Assembly (NCBI GenBank): GCA_013076295.1 | Contig: RQOL01000532.1 | Coordinates: 2,480,001-2,544,000 of the forward strand | Direction: 5' to 3' | Origin: Sanderia malayensis | Taxonomy: Eukaryota > Cnidaria > Scyphozoa > Semaeostomeae > Pelagiidae | Length of the DNA stretch: 64,000 nucleotides | Translations under genes and position numbers: made by a program | Notes under the pieces: generated by a model | Seen by the model: the letters and a program-made list of their open reading frames with translations, nothing else | The model's database searches: none | What the model was told of the DNA's origin: nothing | Shown: piece by piece, positions 50,867-62,509 of the stretch | Position numbering within the stretch: the first letter of the stretch is position 1 | Layout of the letters: each line of letters starts with the position of its first letter

Positions 50867-53180
50867 TCACTGTACAATTTCAAGAATCTTATTTGCAATT
50901 TCCATAACTGACTCTTTAACTGGGTTCTCCTCCAAATCAAAAACCGACCGACCTTCTTCACAGCATTTAACAAATTCCTATGAGAAAAGAAATATTTCTT
51001 AATTCCTAATTATGCATATCCAGTGCGAATATCAGGAAACATGTCCCATCTATGGTATCCCTGTCTTTTGTATATGTCCACGTGTATGTATTTTAAATTT
51101 GCAACTTCAAGCCTTACACCATCTAGAGGCAATTTCCCAAGAAAACGAATGCCATATTCTTCACAAAGCTTGTTGAGGTCTTTGTGAACAAACAGATCAA
51201 AGTTCTCCTTAAACAAAAAAAGACAAAGATCAGTTGGATTTGGATATAATATCAAATATAGCTGGACAATGTTGATTATAATATGACATCATACCTTACA
51301 GCAGGGACAAACATAACCAGTCATATTTGAAATAATTCCCATTATGTTCACGTTCATTTTTCGACAGAAATTTATCTCTTTTTTGATTGTATTTAAAGCA
51401 ATGTCTTGAGGTGTTGTAATGAGAACAGCTCCATCTGGTTGGATATTCTGTAAAGCTTGAACTACTGAAAGATGTTCATCTGATGTTCCAGGTGGAGTGT
51501 CTTCAATACAATACACAATATCAACAGTTATTGCACCCTAAATCTTTGAATTGTGATAACTTTGAACAAAAATTGATAGGAACTCGATATAATAATCAAT
51601 ATGGAAGAATGTTAATCAATATGAAAACTTCTACCAACCAAATACCAAAAAATCCAAAATGCCCCAGAATGTATCCTTCAAGAATCTTTTTATTAAAACT
51701 GGAAACAAAAAAGTAAATGAATAACTTTAACTTCTAAAAAATAATATAATAAGATATTTTAATGCATCAAAGACATGAAATGCGTCAAGAAAGAAAACAA
51801 TCACTAAGATTGACTTTATAGCTTACATGACTTTCGAGGTCCTCTCCAAATAACACTAAAATTAAAATAGAATACATAATTCAATACAAATGAAAAGCAT
51901 GCACAATCATTGAAAAACTGGCAAATAGTCTTGAATGTGGAAAAAATGTCTAAAAACTCACGCATGATCATTTGAACGTAACAGGGAACCAACAGACATG
52001 ACCTTGATGTCGCCATGTGGAGATCTATAAAGTGAAGTAAAAGATAAAAGATTAAACATCAAAATCTTTATAAGGATAATTATTTCCAACACTAGCCTAC
52101 AATGAGCCAGAATACATTGATGGCGCATCTTCTTGATAACTTCAATGAGGTATTCAAATATCTTTGTTTATGCAGAAATAAACCTACTTTAACGGTTGCC
52201 ATCCAGATGAATTATGCACCACATTCTCATTTGGAACATTTAACAAGAAAGGAATGCTTGGGCCACAAATATCGAGGTCACAAACACCAACCTTGTAAAT
52301 AAACAACAATTTTTTATTGCATGCACTGACTTAGTTGTATCAGCTTTATGTGAATTTTAAATAACAAAAGCAAAATTTGAACAAGTTAAGTGATTGATGC
52401 AAGAAAAACAGATAAATGATTACCATTTTATTAAGATTTGCTAAAGCCATACTTAGTGCAGAAGCAATACTAGATTTTCCAACACCTACAAATATCAACT
52501 CGTGTGTAGAAAATATAAAATAAAATATAGAGGAAATAGCCACCACCTTTCCTTTAACTGCATAAAGAGCAAATTGTCTCAAATCACAAAGATAAATGCA
52601 TGCATTATCAGGTAATACTTAATTTCAGTATTGTGATTTGTTTACCTCCTTTGCCAGATAAAATTAAAAGCTTATGCTTTATTGGTCTCATGCGAATCTG
52701 TATAATTTCCTGATCAGGATCAGTTTTCTCTCCTGCAATGAAAATTTACAGATGAGCATTAGGATTTTCATTCTTTGCAGTTATCATATAATATATAAGA
52801 ACTGCCAATAAACAAATGCCGGAAGCACCCAAGCTGAAATCGAAAAGTGTGAACTAATTCTTACATTTTCACTGTTTTGTTCAAACAATTTTTCAAAATA
52901 TTTTTTTAATTTTGCAAAATATTTAATAAGCGCCCCGGCGCTTATTAGAGGAAATACGTTATACTCACTTTGAGAGTTGCAATATGCTTGGCCTGGGCAT
53001 CCTTTGCAATTTTCTGCTCTTCCTGCCAAGTCCTATTAGTAAATCACTAAACTGTCAATATCCGCGGAAATACTGGATGACTGTGGTTATAAATGGCAAA
53101 TAATAGAAAACATAAATATTGCTCACGTGTTTTGCAGGACAACCTTGAATGGCACATTTTTCCCCATTCGCATTCGCCAT
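50867..53180 (-). CDS. NUBP1: NUBP1, cytosolic Fe-S cluster assembly factor (Nbp35)
   Basis: About ten exons from ATG 53180 (MANANGEKCAIQGCPAKH) to TGA 50867 (ANKILEIVQ). The N-terminal Cys cluster (CPAKHAGRAENCKGCPGQAYC) corresponds to the N-terminal 4Fe-4S site of Nbp35/NUBP1, which distinguishes it from NUBP2. Walker A is ILSGKGGVGKSSIASALS, split by an intron after KGG; further MRP/NBP35 blocks are VCDLDICGPSIP, KVMSVGSLL, AVIWRGPRKS, FDTPPGTSDEHLSV, DGAVLITTPQD and EINFCRKMNVNIMG. The bridging cluster motif is MTGYVCPCCK (CPCC rather than CPKC). NUBP1-NUBP2 scaffolds cytosolic and nuclear Fe-S clusters. One junction near the C-terminus (LPLDGVRLE to EFVKCCEEGRSVF) relies on a weak GTTGCA donor. 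The stop is 203 bp from the IMMP2L start on the same strand. Confidence 0.94.
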
Positions 53181-53655
53181 CTTTCTCAAAGGGGCTGTCT
53201 TGGCCAAATAAAATTTAGTAGCTGATAACGTGCAGAAATAATCTATCCCTGCAGCTACATCAAATTAAATCAATTTAACTGGTATTTTATGCTTTGATTT
53301 TGGAAAGCAAATGTGCGGTGCGGGTCTGCGGGTCAGAACATTGCAGACGACAACAGGGCACTTCATTAGCCTCGCTTACAATTCTTTATTCAATATGTCT
53401 CACCTCGTTTGCATGTTGTACACACACAGAGAGAGATAAGAAAGATGGTATAGAAAATGATGGTAAATAAAAGAGCCAAATATCATTAATAAAAATAATA
53501 ACTATCAATACCTTCAGCACAACTAGTTTGAGATTCAAATTTTTTAAATCATAACAAACAAATTTAGTTCAAAAATTGTGCACAAAATCCAAAGGAGAAC
53601 ATTTAATGCTGGAAGATTAACTAATTGAAAACTTGCACCTAACCTAATCAATTTA
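53181..53655. other. NUBP1 upstream region
   Basis: 475 bp between the NUBP1 start and the stop of the TSP1-repeat gene. No exon recognised. Confidence 0.3.
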
Positions 53656-54532
53656 TTATTGTTTCTTTTCTTCTTTCTTCTCGTCTTTCTTTTCTTCTTT
53701 CTTTTCATCCTTTTTTTCTTCTTTCTTTTCATCTTTCTTCTCATCTTTCTTTTCATCCTTTTTTTCTGAGCATTCTGTGCCCACACATTCAACAGATTCC
53801 TCAGCAGAGCCTTCACAATTTTTGCCACCATGCTGGGGTGCAGGTTTGTCGCACTTTCTTGTCCTACTCTTCTTTCCTTTCCCACATTTCTCTGAACAAT
53901 TACCAAATGCAGACCATTCACCCCATTTTCCATCTATAGGGCACGGTTTCAAATCTGGACAAGATGCTTTCTCTGATAAAAGAGATGGCTCACATTGTCT
54001 TCCACCATGTTCTGGTTTTGGGGAATTACATTCACGTGTTCTTATTCTCTGTCCATCACCACATTGTTTGTCACAAGCACCCCATGCTTGCCATGCACCA
54101 GGCTGTCCATTAATTGGACACAGCTGCTCTCCACATCCTTCTATTTCATATGATGGCCCAAGCACATAACATTTTCTGCCCCAACCGTATGGGACAGGAT
54201 TTGTGCAGTTCCGCGTTCGAACTGTGAAATTAAATAAAAGCAAATGCAATCAGATTATATTCCAGCTCAGGGTCTTGAATAAAACGTCATCCTGATCTCA
54301 TTCATGTTCCATGCAAGGGCTAAAGACTTGATAAATAATGAAGTTTTGGAAAAAAGGTGCAAATCCTACCTCTTCGCCCGCCACCACAAGACGCTGTGCA
54401 CTTATTCCAAAGTGACCATGAAGTATATCCACCATTTCTAGAGTTTGCAATTTTGACAATTTTAGGATAATTAACAAACATGATCAAGACAACTGCCGAT
54501 GCAAACAATGTTAAAAATGCTCGAGAAGCCAT
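53656..54532 (-). CDS. thrombospondin type-1 repeat protein with signal anchor and KKDE/KKEE tail
   Basis: Two exons, 54372-54532 (ATG 54532) and 53656-54222, joined in phase 1. The N-terminal hydrophobic stretch (AFLTLFASAVVLIMFVNY) is a signal peptide or type II anchor. Three TSP1 repeats follow: YTSWSLWNKCTASCGGGRRV, WQAWGACDKQCGDGQRIRTR and WGEWSAFGNCSEKCGKGKKS, each with the W-x2-W, CS/CT-x2-C and RxR features. The WSLW/WQAW/WSAF motifs are possible C-mannosylation sites. The repeats are properdin/hemicentin-like. The protein ends in eight charged tetrapeptides, KKDE or KKEE, then KKQ, encoded by a 12-bp repeat at 53659-53768. It is probably secreted or surface-bound; the partner is unknown. 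Confidence 0.9.
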
Positions 54533-55399
54533 CTTGAAAATTTTTAACAACTCTTCTTCGTCTCTTCCGCGCTTGAAACAGTCCTTTGTTCAGTATTTAC
54601 CAACAGGTAGGTAAAGTAAAATCGATTTTCCTATGCTCAAAGAGATTCGCAATTTTCGTGAAATGAACTTAAGAGCGGTGTGGGACTGTAAAACTTTATG
54701 CTTTGCGTGTCTTCATTTGCCTTTTTATTTGCCACGTCGAAAGAATACCAATTATTGAATCTCTTTATTCATAGTCATTGAAGCATCAACATAAACAAAT
54801 GGTGTTTGCAAAGAAATGAATGCCACAGCGTAACGTTTTACATGACAACTATCTCCACCGATGCTTGAACAATGCAAACATTTGCATTGCAAAGCAAAAT
54901 TGAATTAAGTAGTCGTTTGACACAACAACAACAACATTCCAAATTCGGAGGGAAACAGAACTCTTCCTTTTCCAGGTGCAAAACGTTGACAAAATTTTGT
55001 TTATTTGTGCATTCAAACCGGCTCCAGGGGGGAACTGGGGGGACGTTTACCCCAACCAGCTATCGCTAGATCATCCAAGAAGATCTCGTAATTCGCTTAA
55101 ATTCAATGAGAAAATATGGGGGAGCGGACAAGGGTGTCGCGCGCATAGAATTTCACCATTTGTGAAAGGTGTGGCACGTTGCTACTAAAAATTTCTTTTG
55201 TCCCTCCCCACTTCTTCAGGGCTGGTATCACGAATGTTTCTGTTTACACATTGCCAGAAATATGCCGAACTAATAAAGCAGAGATCTACATGTCTAAAAT
55301 GTTCTCAATAAAATATCAAAATAATTAATTAAGCAAGTGATAGTAAAAGCAATAATGCTTTAAAATATGTGAACCGTATGAAAGAGGGAATAAATATCT
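54533..55399. other. intergenic, nothing recognised
   Basis: 867 bp between the TSP1-repeat gene start and the stop of the PH-actin gene. Short plus-strand frames near 54,872-55,188 have no domain. Confidence 0.3.
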
Positions 55400-58300
55400 T
55401 TATTTAGGTCTATTTAAAATGTTGACGCCATGATGTTGCCAACTTTCTTTGGAAATAATTAAATCCGCAAATGAAGGTTGTTCTGATATTACAGTTGCAC
55501 CAGTAAATGAGGCGTTAATTCTGTTTTCTTTGGCATGGACCTGGAAATATACAATTGTAGTTGTAAACTTGATAAATTTGTAATTGTTTAGAACGTATCA
55601 CTCAGTTTGCGATACACTCGAAGATCTGATACTCATGCGCATGCGTACGCAACAAATTGTTTCTGACTTGAAGTTTTGAATAAATATAAACATTTCCTAG
55701 TATGCATCATTCTGTGTACCTGGATGTTTACTGTTTCCGGCATGAGAAATTTCAGCTCCTTTTGAAGTCGCTGAGCGAAACCTGCGAAATACATTTAATC
55801 AAATCAGTAATTACTTACAAGCAATTAAAATGATAGATTTCCAATCAAACTAATACGAGTAATACCTTCAATCAATGTTGTTCCACCACTCAGGAATATT
55901 TTCCTGTAGAAAATGTAATTAAAATTCATACCAAGTATGCAAGATACCCCCTGGTTGACCTAATAATCTATTGGGAAAATCGCAGTATTCCAGGAGGCAA
56001 TGTAAATGGAATCTCTACGATATTAAAAAGCTCGAATAAAAAAAATGGTATTAGCAGAAACCTGCACATTTCTTTTCTATGATCAATGCCAGTCTGCTTA
56101 ATTGCCTTGGCAACAAACTTGTGAACCCCCAAGTGATCTTTACCCCACTTGTTTGGATCGAAAAGACCTTCCGTGCATCGAAATCTGCCATCGTCAATGG
56201 TGATGGATCTGTGGGAGACATTTAACAATCGAGTTCAGCAAAGACTGGCTCGAAATGGATAAACGCATGGCAGGAAAAATAGAAAAATACAGGATAGAAA
56301 ATGCTATGTTGTAATGTAAGATGGTGTTCGATACCTTACGTCACCGGGTAGTTCATACTTTTCCATATTAACAACAAGTTTATTTTCAAAGGATGATAAA
56401 TCATTGTCATAATCAAATGATACAAATGAGGTCTGCAAATTAAAAAGAGAGCCATTCGTTTCGTTTATTGGCGAATCAAATTTAATGGTCGAGGGAGACA
56501 TCAGTTCATGAGAGAAGCCCCATGTCAAAGGAAAAGTGAGTGGGAGAAGATGGTGAACTGTACCTGCTCCTTTATGAACCTGACAATGTATAACTCCACT
56601 TCAGAGAAAAACCTTGAAAAAAAAGAAAACACGATACCATGGTTTGTATTCAAGTTTCGATACAGCAATTAGTCATAGTTAGGTATTCTGGATGCTCGCT
56701 ATATCATAACATATGAAAGAAATAGAGGGACTGGATAATCTTATGATATCCAAAATTTAATACTTAACACCAACCGATATCCGCCCTCGGACAAAATTCT
56801 TGAGAGGCTTTCAGTGACTAATTGGCCACCTTGCGGCAAACGTGACACCCCATTTTCCACGACCACGCCTAAAAATGAAAGAGTATTATGATTAAAAATT
56901 ATGATACCTGGTAATTTATCTGCAAGTAAATGGATAGAGACATAGAGACAGAGACAAGATAGAGACAAGTAATGTCAAGAGTGCTTGTACCTTCTAACAC
57001 TGGAACAACATCAATGTGGTCTCCAATATCAACTGAAAAAAACATTTCCATACACATGTATTGTATTAATATAATGGTAATTGCGGCTGAATAGCAAGGA
57101 AAGTATAGTCAACTTAGCTGAACACAATTCAGAGATTCACAGATACAGATTAGTAACATACTGGACAAAAGTTTCCGGACACAATTTTCCAAGTGACCCA
57201 ATCACATTTGTGCCTTATTGTACTTATATAGACAAAGAATATGACAATATTACCTAACTAATATTACCTACCAATATTACGAATATTACCTAACTAAACA
57301 TGGTGTGATAGAAAATAGATTATATAAATAGTGGTTAAAAGCGAATTGGAATTAGTAATGAATAATTACCAACAACTCCAGTTGTATCTCTATACGAATA
57401 TAAAGACAACAAAGCCTGATCCTCTATATATGCTGCTTTAACATTGAGCTGACCAAATAAATAGTCCAATAAAATCTCCTAAAACAATCGAACAAAACAA
57501 TTATATGAACATCGAATATACGTTGGTTTATGTTGGAATTGTAACGCTGCCTTTGTTGACTACAAATATAATACTTCATATGAAATAATTGACTGGATGA
57601 AATTAATATAACATCTAGTAAATAACTTAATTATAGATTGCTACCTTGTCTCTGATTCCAAAGTTTCTTTGGCAGCTAATTATAACCTGAAAATAAATCA
57701 TAATTAATAACACATTGTAAAGAAAATCAGATATGATATAGCACAAATAATCTACATAATAATCATGTTTAATACAAAGAATAATTGAGTATGATTTACA
57801 GTCGATTCCTGGGGCTCAGCTTCAAGTTCGTGAAAAACTTTGTCAATAAATCCAGGAAGGTAACGAGACTTTATGGCAAACTATAAAATAAATAAAATAT
57901 AGGTTTAAAAGTCAAAATAAAATAGATAAATATTTGAGTTGAAAACATAAAACAATAAAAAAGAAATGATAGAGAAACGATGGAGGTGATTTTCAAAATA
58001 ATCGAATAAAAAAGATAAGACATCACCTTATCAATCTTGAGTGTTGGCCGAAGAGGGAAAACTAATTTAGATTTTTGTCTTGTTTCAGGTTCCAATGCGT
58101 CGAATCCACATTTGCAAAGAATGGGGTCTGGTAGGCCAGAATCCGTGAACTTTCTCCCGTCTCTAATAAAAATAAATAGCTTTAAACAAACAATGTTCCA
58201 TAAATAATAGTGAACATGTATAGATACTGAAAAAAATGCTTGGTAAATTAAAAAATTGTGCGATGATACTTGCTTTCTTTCAATTTTCACAGCAAAGACA

Positions 58301-61300
58301 GCTGGAAACACAACTCTGGGTTTATCTGAAATCCATATACAACAATAAACAGAGAAGCAAGCAGGATTATATAATAATAAACAATGGAAATAATAAATAA
58401 ATAAATAAATACATAAATAAATATATCACGGTATACCTTCTCCAGTGTATCCAGCCTTGATTGTACTAGCCCCCAGATCAATAATTATGGTTGATGACTG
58501 TGGAGTGAAATAAAATAAGTCGACGAAAAAACTTTGATGTACTCTAAATAATGTTGTCATTAAATATAGTAGAGGACTGTCTTACCTTTGGCATGTCGGC
58601 GTTTAATGCTAGAGGGACTGGTGACGTGACAGGAGTAGAAATAACTGCTTCTCTTTTGATAGTACGATACCAGTCATTACATTCATTTGATGATAAACAT
58701 CGTATAGTTATGGTGTCACCATTATTCTGCAAAACCAAGGCATGAACTAAGCCTGTGCTAGCTATTGAGCACCAGCATAACGCACATTGGAAAACCCGAG
58801 CGATAGAACATAGCGCTAATGGAGCAGAAGATCAGTTTGTAATCTTGGATTACTTGAAATACCTGAGATTTGATCTGTATAGTTTTCTCTCCAGGAAACT
58901 TTAGCTGGAAGACAATTGACAAACTTAAGCAATTTCAACTCTAATGTATGTATCACACATGTAAATGCTGGCTAATAAGAAAAGGTATCAATACAATGAA
59001 ATTTGCCAAACAAAAATATTTAATTTAAACCTCGCTGCCAGTAAGAAGGATGCTTCCAAGTGGTACAGTTGATAGATGGTCCTATCGAGATAGAGCTCAA
59101 ATATTCTGATACAAGTTAACTTTGTAAATAAAAAAATTGATCACAAAAAATGCTAAGGTTTTACGAACTCATTCTTACCTCAAAATAAAACAGTTTTCCT
59201 CTAGCAATTTTGAAATATCTTTTCTTCCATCCTTTAAACATAGTTGGCTAAATAGCAGAAAGAACAAGCATAGAAATACATAATGAAATAAAAACGGCAT
59301 TCCACATTGACAAAAACAACTTTTTCTATCACAAACAATGATGAAGTATGCTATTAAACCTTTAATTGGTTGACAGGTAATTTCTCCAAATAGCCATCCA
59401 TTTTACATTTAACTTCAGCATGTGTTTCTTCTTTCTTTTTACTTTTAAATTGTATTTCCTCCGGTTTCGCCACGTTCTTGTAAAGGTCTTTCAGCATCGG
59501 AATCTATGGAAATCGAGTAAAAGAATTCTCACTGTGTCGAATAGAAATTTGATATAACAACTCTTGAGATATTCTGAGGGATAATTTTGTTGACTTTCAA
59601 AAATGAAAATTGATCTTCAAACCAACCGGATTCCAGTTAATAGCGGATTGCTCCTCGCTCTTGCAAGCAACATCTGTAGGATCACTTTTATCTGGTACAT
59701 ACGCTGTTTTTGATAGAAGCTTAGAGTCATCACATTGTTCTGTGATATTTGACTTCATAACATCTGATTGATTAGTATTTGGTGTTACTACGACACCCCA
59801 TTCTACAGTATCATTTCCAGTGTGAGTTACATCAATGGGGACGCTTGATTCTGCCTTTGCTTCTTCGCTACTTGGTCCTATCACCGACTCCTCCATCACT
59901 TTTGTATCTTGCACTTTCGCAATTGAAACTTCCTCGTCAGATTTCGCTTCCTCTGTTATGTCCTGATGTTTTGAATTCCTCTTTGTTTCTTCTTCCTCTT
60001 TCGCAGTATCATGTGAGCTTTGACAACATTCCTTTTCTATTTTTGACGTTTCTAAGTCCACACAAACAGTTTTGCCTTGACTATTACTTCCCTTACTTGA
60101 TTCTTTATTCTCTGCGTGCTCTAACGTCTTCAAAAGAAATATATATAGTCAACAAAAAATGACATACTTCAAAAGATTTAGCAAGACAATGTCTGCTATC
60201 ATAGAGAAGAAAATCGGTTCTCTATTTAATATATTAATAAATCTATGCTACCTCAATCATTTGATCATATTTGACTTAGACTTACAGATGTTTTCCAATT
60301 GAGAAATGCATCATCTGTCGGTGGTTCCCAGTCATCTTCTTCACCATTATTTTCATCTTCACCTTCTTCTTCTTCTGCTTTGCTATCTTCTTCTTTGTCC
60401 CTCCTTCCCTTTTTATCTTCATTCATTTCCCCCTGCTCATCTGCCACAAGATATTTTCTCACCATATTCTGAAGAGACTGGTGATCAAGATTTTCTTTCT
60501 CTACTTTTATTCCATTGTAAATAAGCAGTACCTTGTAAGATATAAGATAAATTATTGAATTGATAGAAAAAGATCACAAACATACTAAAATCTTGTGCAA
60601 ATTTCCATAGATATATTAGACCATACAAAGCAAACACATTTGAGAGTATAATCAACACATTAGAGTTAATTAAGCCTTACTTTTAACTCTTCACTGCTTA
60701 AACTGCTGATACTTTCAGCATCCAAAACGTCCTTCTTTTTTACTTTTTCTTTGCCATCTTTATTCTTATATGTTATTTCTTTCTTTGTTAAAGCTGATTT
60801 CTGAGTAAAAGATATCTAGCAAATTACTTCACTTGGAGTTCCAAAGATAGGAAAAGCAATTAAGAACGATATTTCAAATACCTTCATGAAACACTTTGTC
60901 AGTCTTTCTCTTAGCTGATATACCTGGGACTTTTCACTGAGAAATTATGAAAATAATCAGCATGAAAAGTTAAAAGTATACAGCTCTGTTTGATTCAAAA
61001 ACCCCTTGGAAGCATGAAAATGTTCGAGTCATAAAAGACTTGTTGTCCAAGGAGTGGTTCCTTTTTGCCCATAATGGATGAACGGATGGGGAATTTTGCC
61101 AGAATTAGATAGAGTTTGAATTGCAAATCTGGTTGTACATTTATTAAATGAAAAAAAAAATACGACAAAAGGAGAAACGCAAATCTCTATAATCTTACAA
61201 TTCTGTCTGCTCTTGTTCAAGATCCATTCGCATTTGTATTTGCTGTTCGAATATCATAATTGCCAAATCCAAATCCTAGAATAAGTGTATTATCAAAGAT

Positions 61301-61898
61301 AGATTAATTTGGAGACCATCCACACAAAAATACAAAATGGTTGGTGAGATTTTCTGACATGCATATGCAAAAAGCAATTTAAATCAGAAATTATAGCACG
61401 TGTATAGCCAAACACCTACCACAGTTGAAATTTCACTTAAATTGCTCTCAAACTCTTTATCATTGCATATCAACAAACTTTGCAAATCGATAGTTTCATT
61501 TTCTTTTCTTTTTACTTGCTCTTTGGATGATGTAGTGGATGGAATTTCATTTGATTCAACTATTTTCTCATCTATTGTTTCCGAAATTCCTTTCATCTTT
61601 CTATGAATTTTCTAATATTCAAAAGATATGATACTCGACGTTAAAATATGATTCTAAATTCATGCATGCTTATCCTTACAAGAATTTCGTTATTTCAGAA
61701 TTTGTTTGTATATGGAAGGAATGCTGGACGCACCCATTCTATAGGTATACAATTTACTAGGCCTACTACTCTATATCTCAACGCATCATGCAAGAAATTA
61801 ATTGCGAGTGTTTTTCAAGCATTAAAATTACCAATCGTACTTACATCGAGTTCTTTTTCACAAGTACCAAAAGAATAATTGCGATCGGAAGCCATCAT
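55400..61898 (-). CDS. PH domain-actin fold fusion protein (actin-related, about 950 residues)
   Basis: More than 20 exons from ATG 61898 (MMASDRNYSFGTCEKELD) to TAA 55400. N-terminal third: charged, partly coiled-coil (EQQIQMRMDLEQEQTEF), with a SAP-like helix pair (SLSSEELKVLLIYNGIKVE) and Glu-rich stretches (exons 60287-60531 and 59625-60132). A PH domain follows: MDGYLEKLPVNQ, GWKKRYFKIARGKLFYFE, CLSSNECNDWYRTIKREA (exons 59352-58570). Then an entire actin fold: phosphate-1 IIIDLGASTIKAGYTGEDKP, PGFIDKVFHELEAEPQES, AYIEDQALLSLYSYRDTTGV, phosphate-2 VVDIGDHIDVVPVLEG, YELPGDVRSITIDDGRFRC, adenosine motif KIFLSGGTTLIEGFAQRLQK, and an actin-like end (HHGVNILNRPK). Nucleotide-binding residues are largely kept. 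I know no named metazoan Arp with a PH domain. A GC donor occurs at 58273. The reading frame is unbroken across all junctions, so this is one gene rather than two. Confidence 0.88.
58383..58425. repeat. (AAAT)n microsatellite in an intron
   Basis: 'aataaataaataaataaata' with minor breaks lies in the PH-actin gene intron. Confidence 0.85.
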
Positions 61899-62509
61899 TA
61901 ACTGTAATGAAATTGATTTTACTTCCTTGTATCAACTACCGCCTATTGTATGAACAACATAACTTTGACAATGGGCTTCTGTACCCATCTATTTCCCCCA
62001 CCTTTTCAAACTTGAGATTTATGCCCAACATTCTACTGAAGGAAGCGATGAAAAAGTCAAAGTTTAATCAAAATATCGATGAATCTTCCTGATTATAAGC
62101 TACAATTAAAAATTCATCAAAACTAATTAACAAATTCACAAGCTCGGATAGAAAAGAATTATTAAGATGATAAATTAAGAATGTCAAAATAAACGACCTA
62201 GGAAAGATTTAAAATCATAGATTTGGAAAAGCACAAAACAATCAATTTTAAAAATCAAGTTAAAGTATCTTACATTTTACAATATTGCAAATATAAACAA
62301 TAAAAGGTAAACTATTGAAAATATTTATATGTTAATAGACGACTTTGTAATAAAATCTAACCTGCATTAAGTGGGAAACTCTTTCGACTGCATGTTAATT
62401 AAAATAATTTGCAGAAACATAAAACTTCTTGAATATTTTCTAAATTAAATGTCATGTACCCTTGCAAATTATCTAATTATGAAAATTACCTCAATGTGGC
62501 ATTTAGTTT
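61899..62509. other. promoter of the PH-actin gene / 3' region of the FGD gene
   Basis: 611 bp, very AT-rich, between the PH-actin start and the FGD stop on the same strand. Nothing further recognised. Confidence 0.35.

Noticed and set aside
53777..54169. 130-codon plus-strand frame
   Set aside because: Antisense of the TSP1-repeat exon; Cys/Trp-rich codons read backwards give a long frame.
59779..60162. 127-codon plus-strand Leu-rich frame
   Set aside because: Antisense of the Glu/Ser-rich exon of the PH-actin gene.
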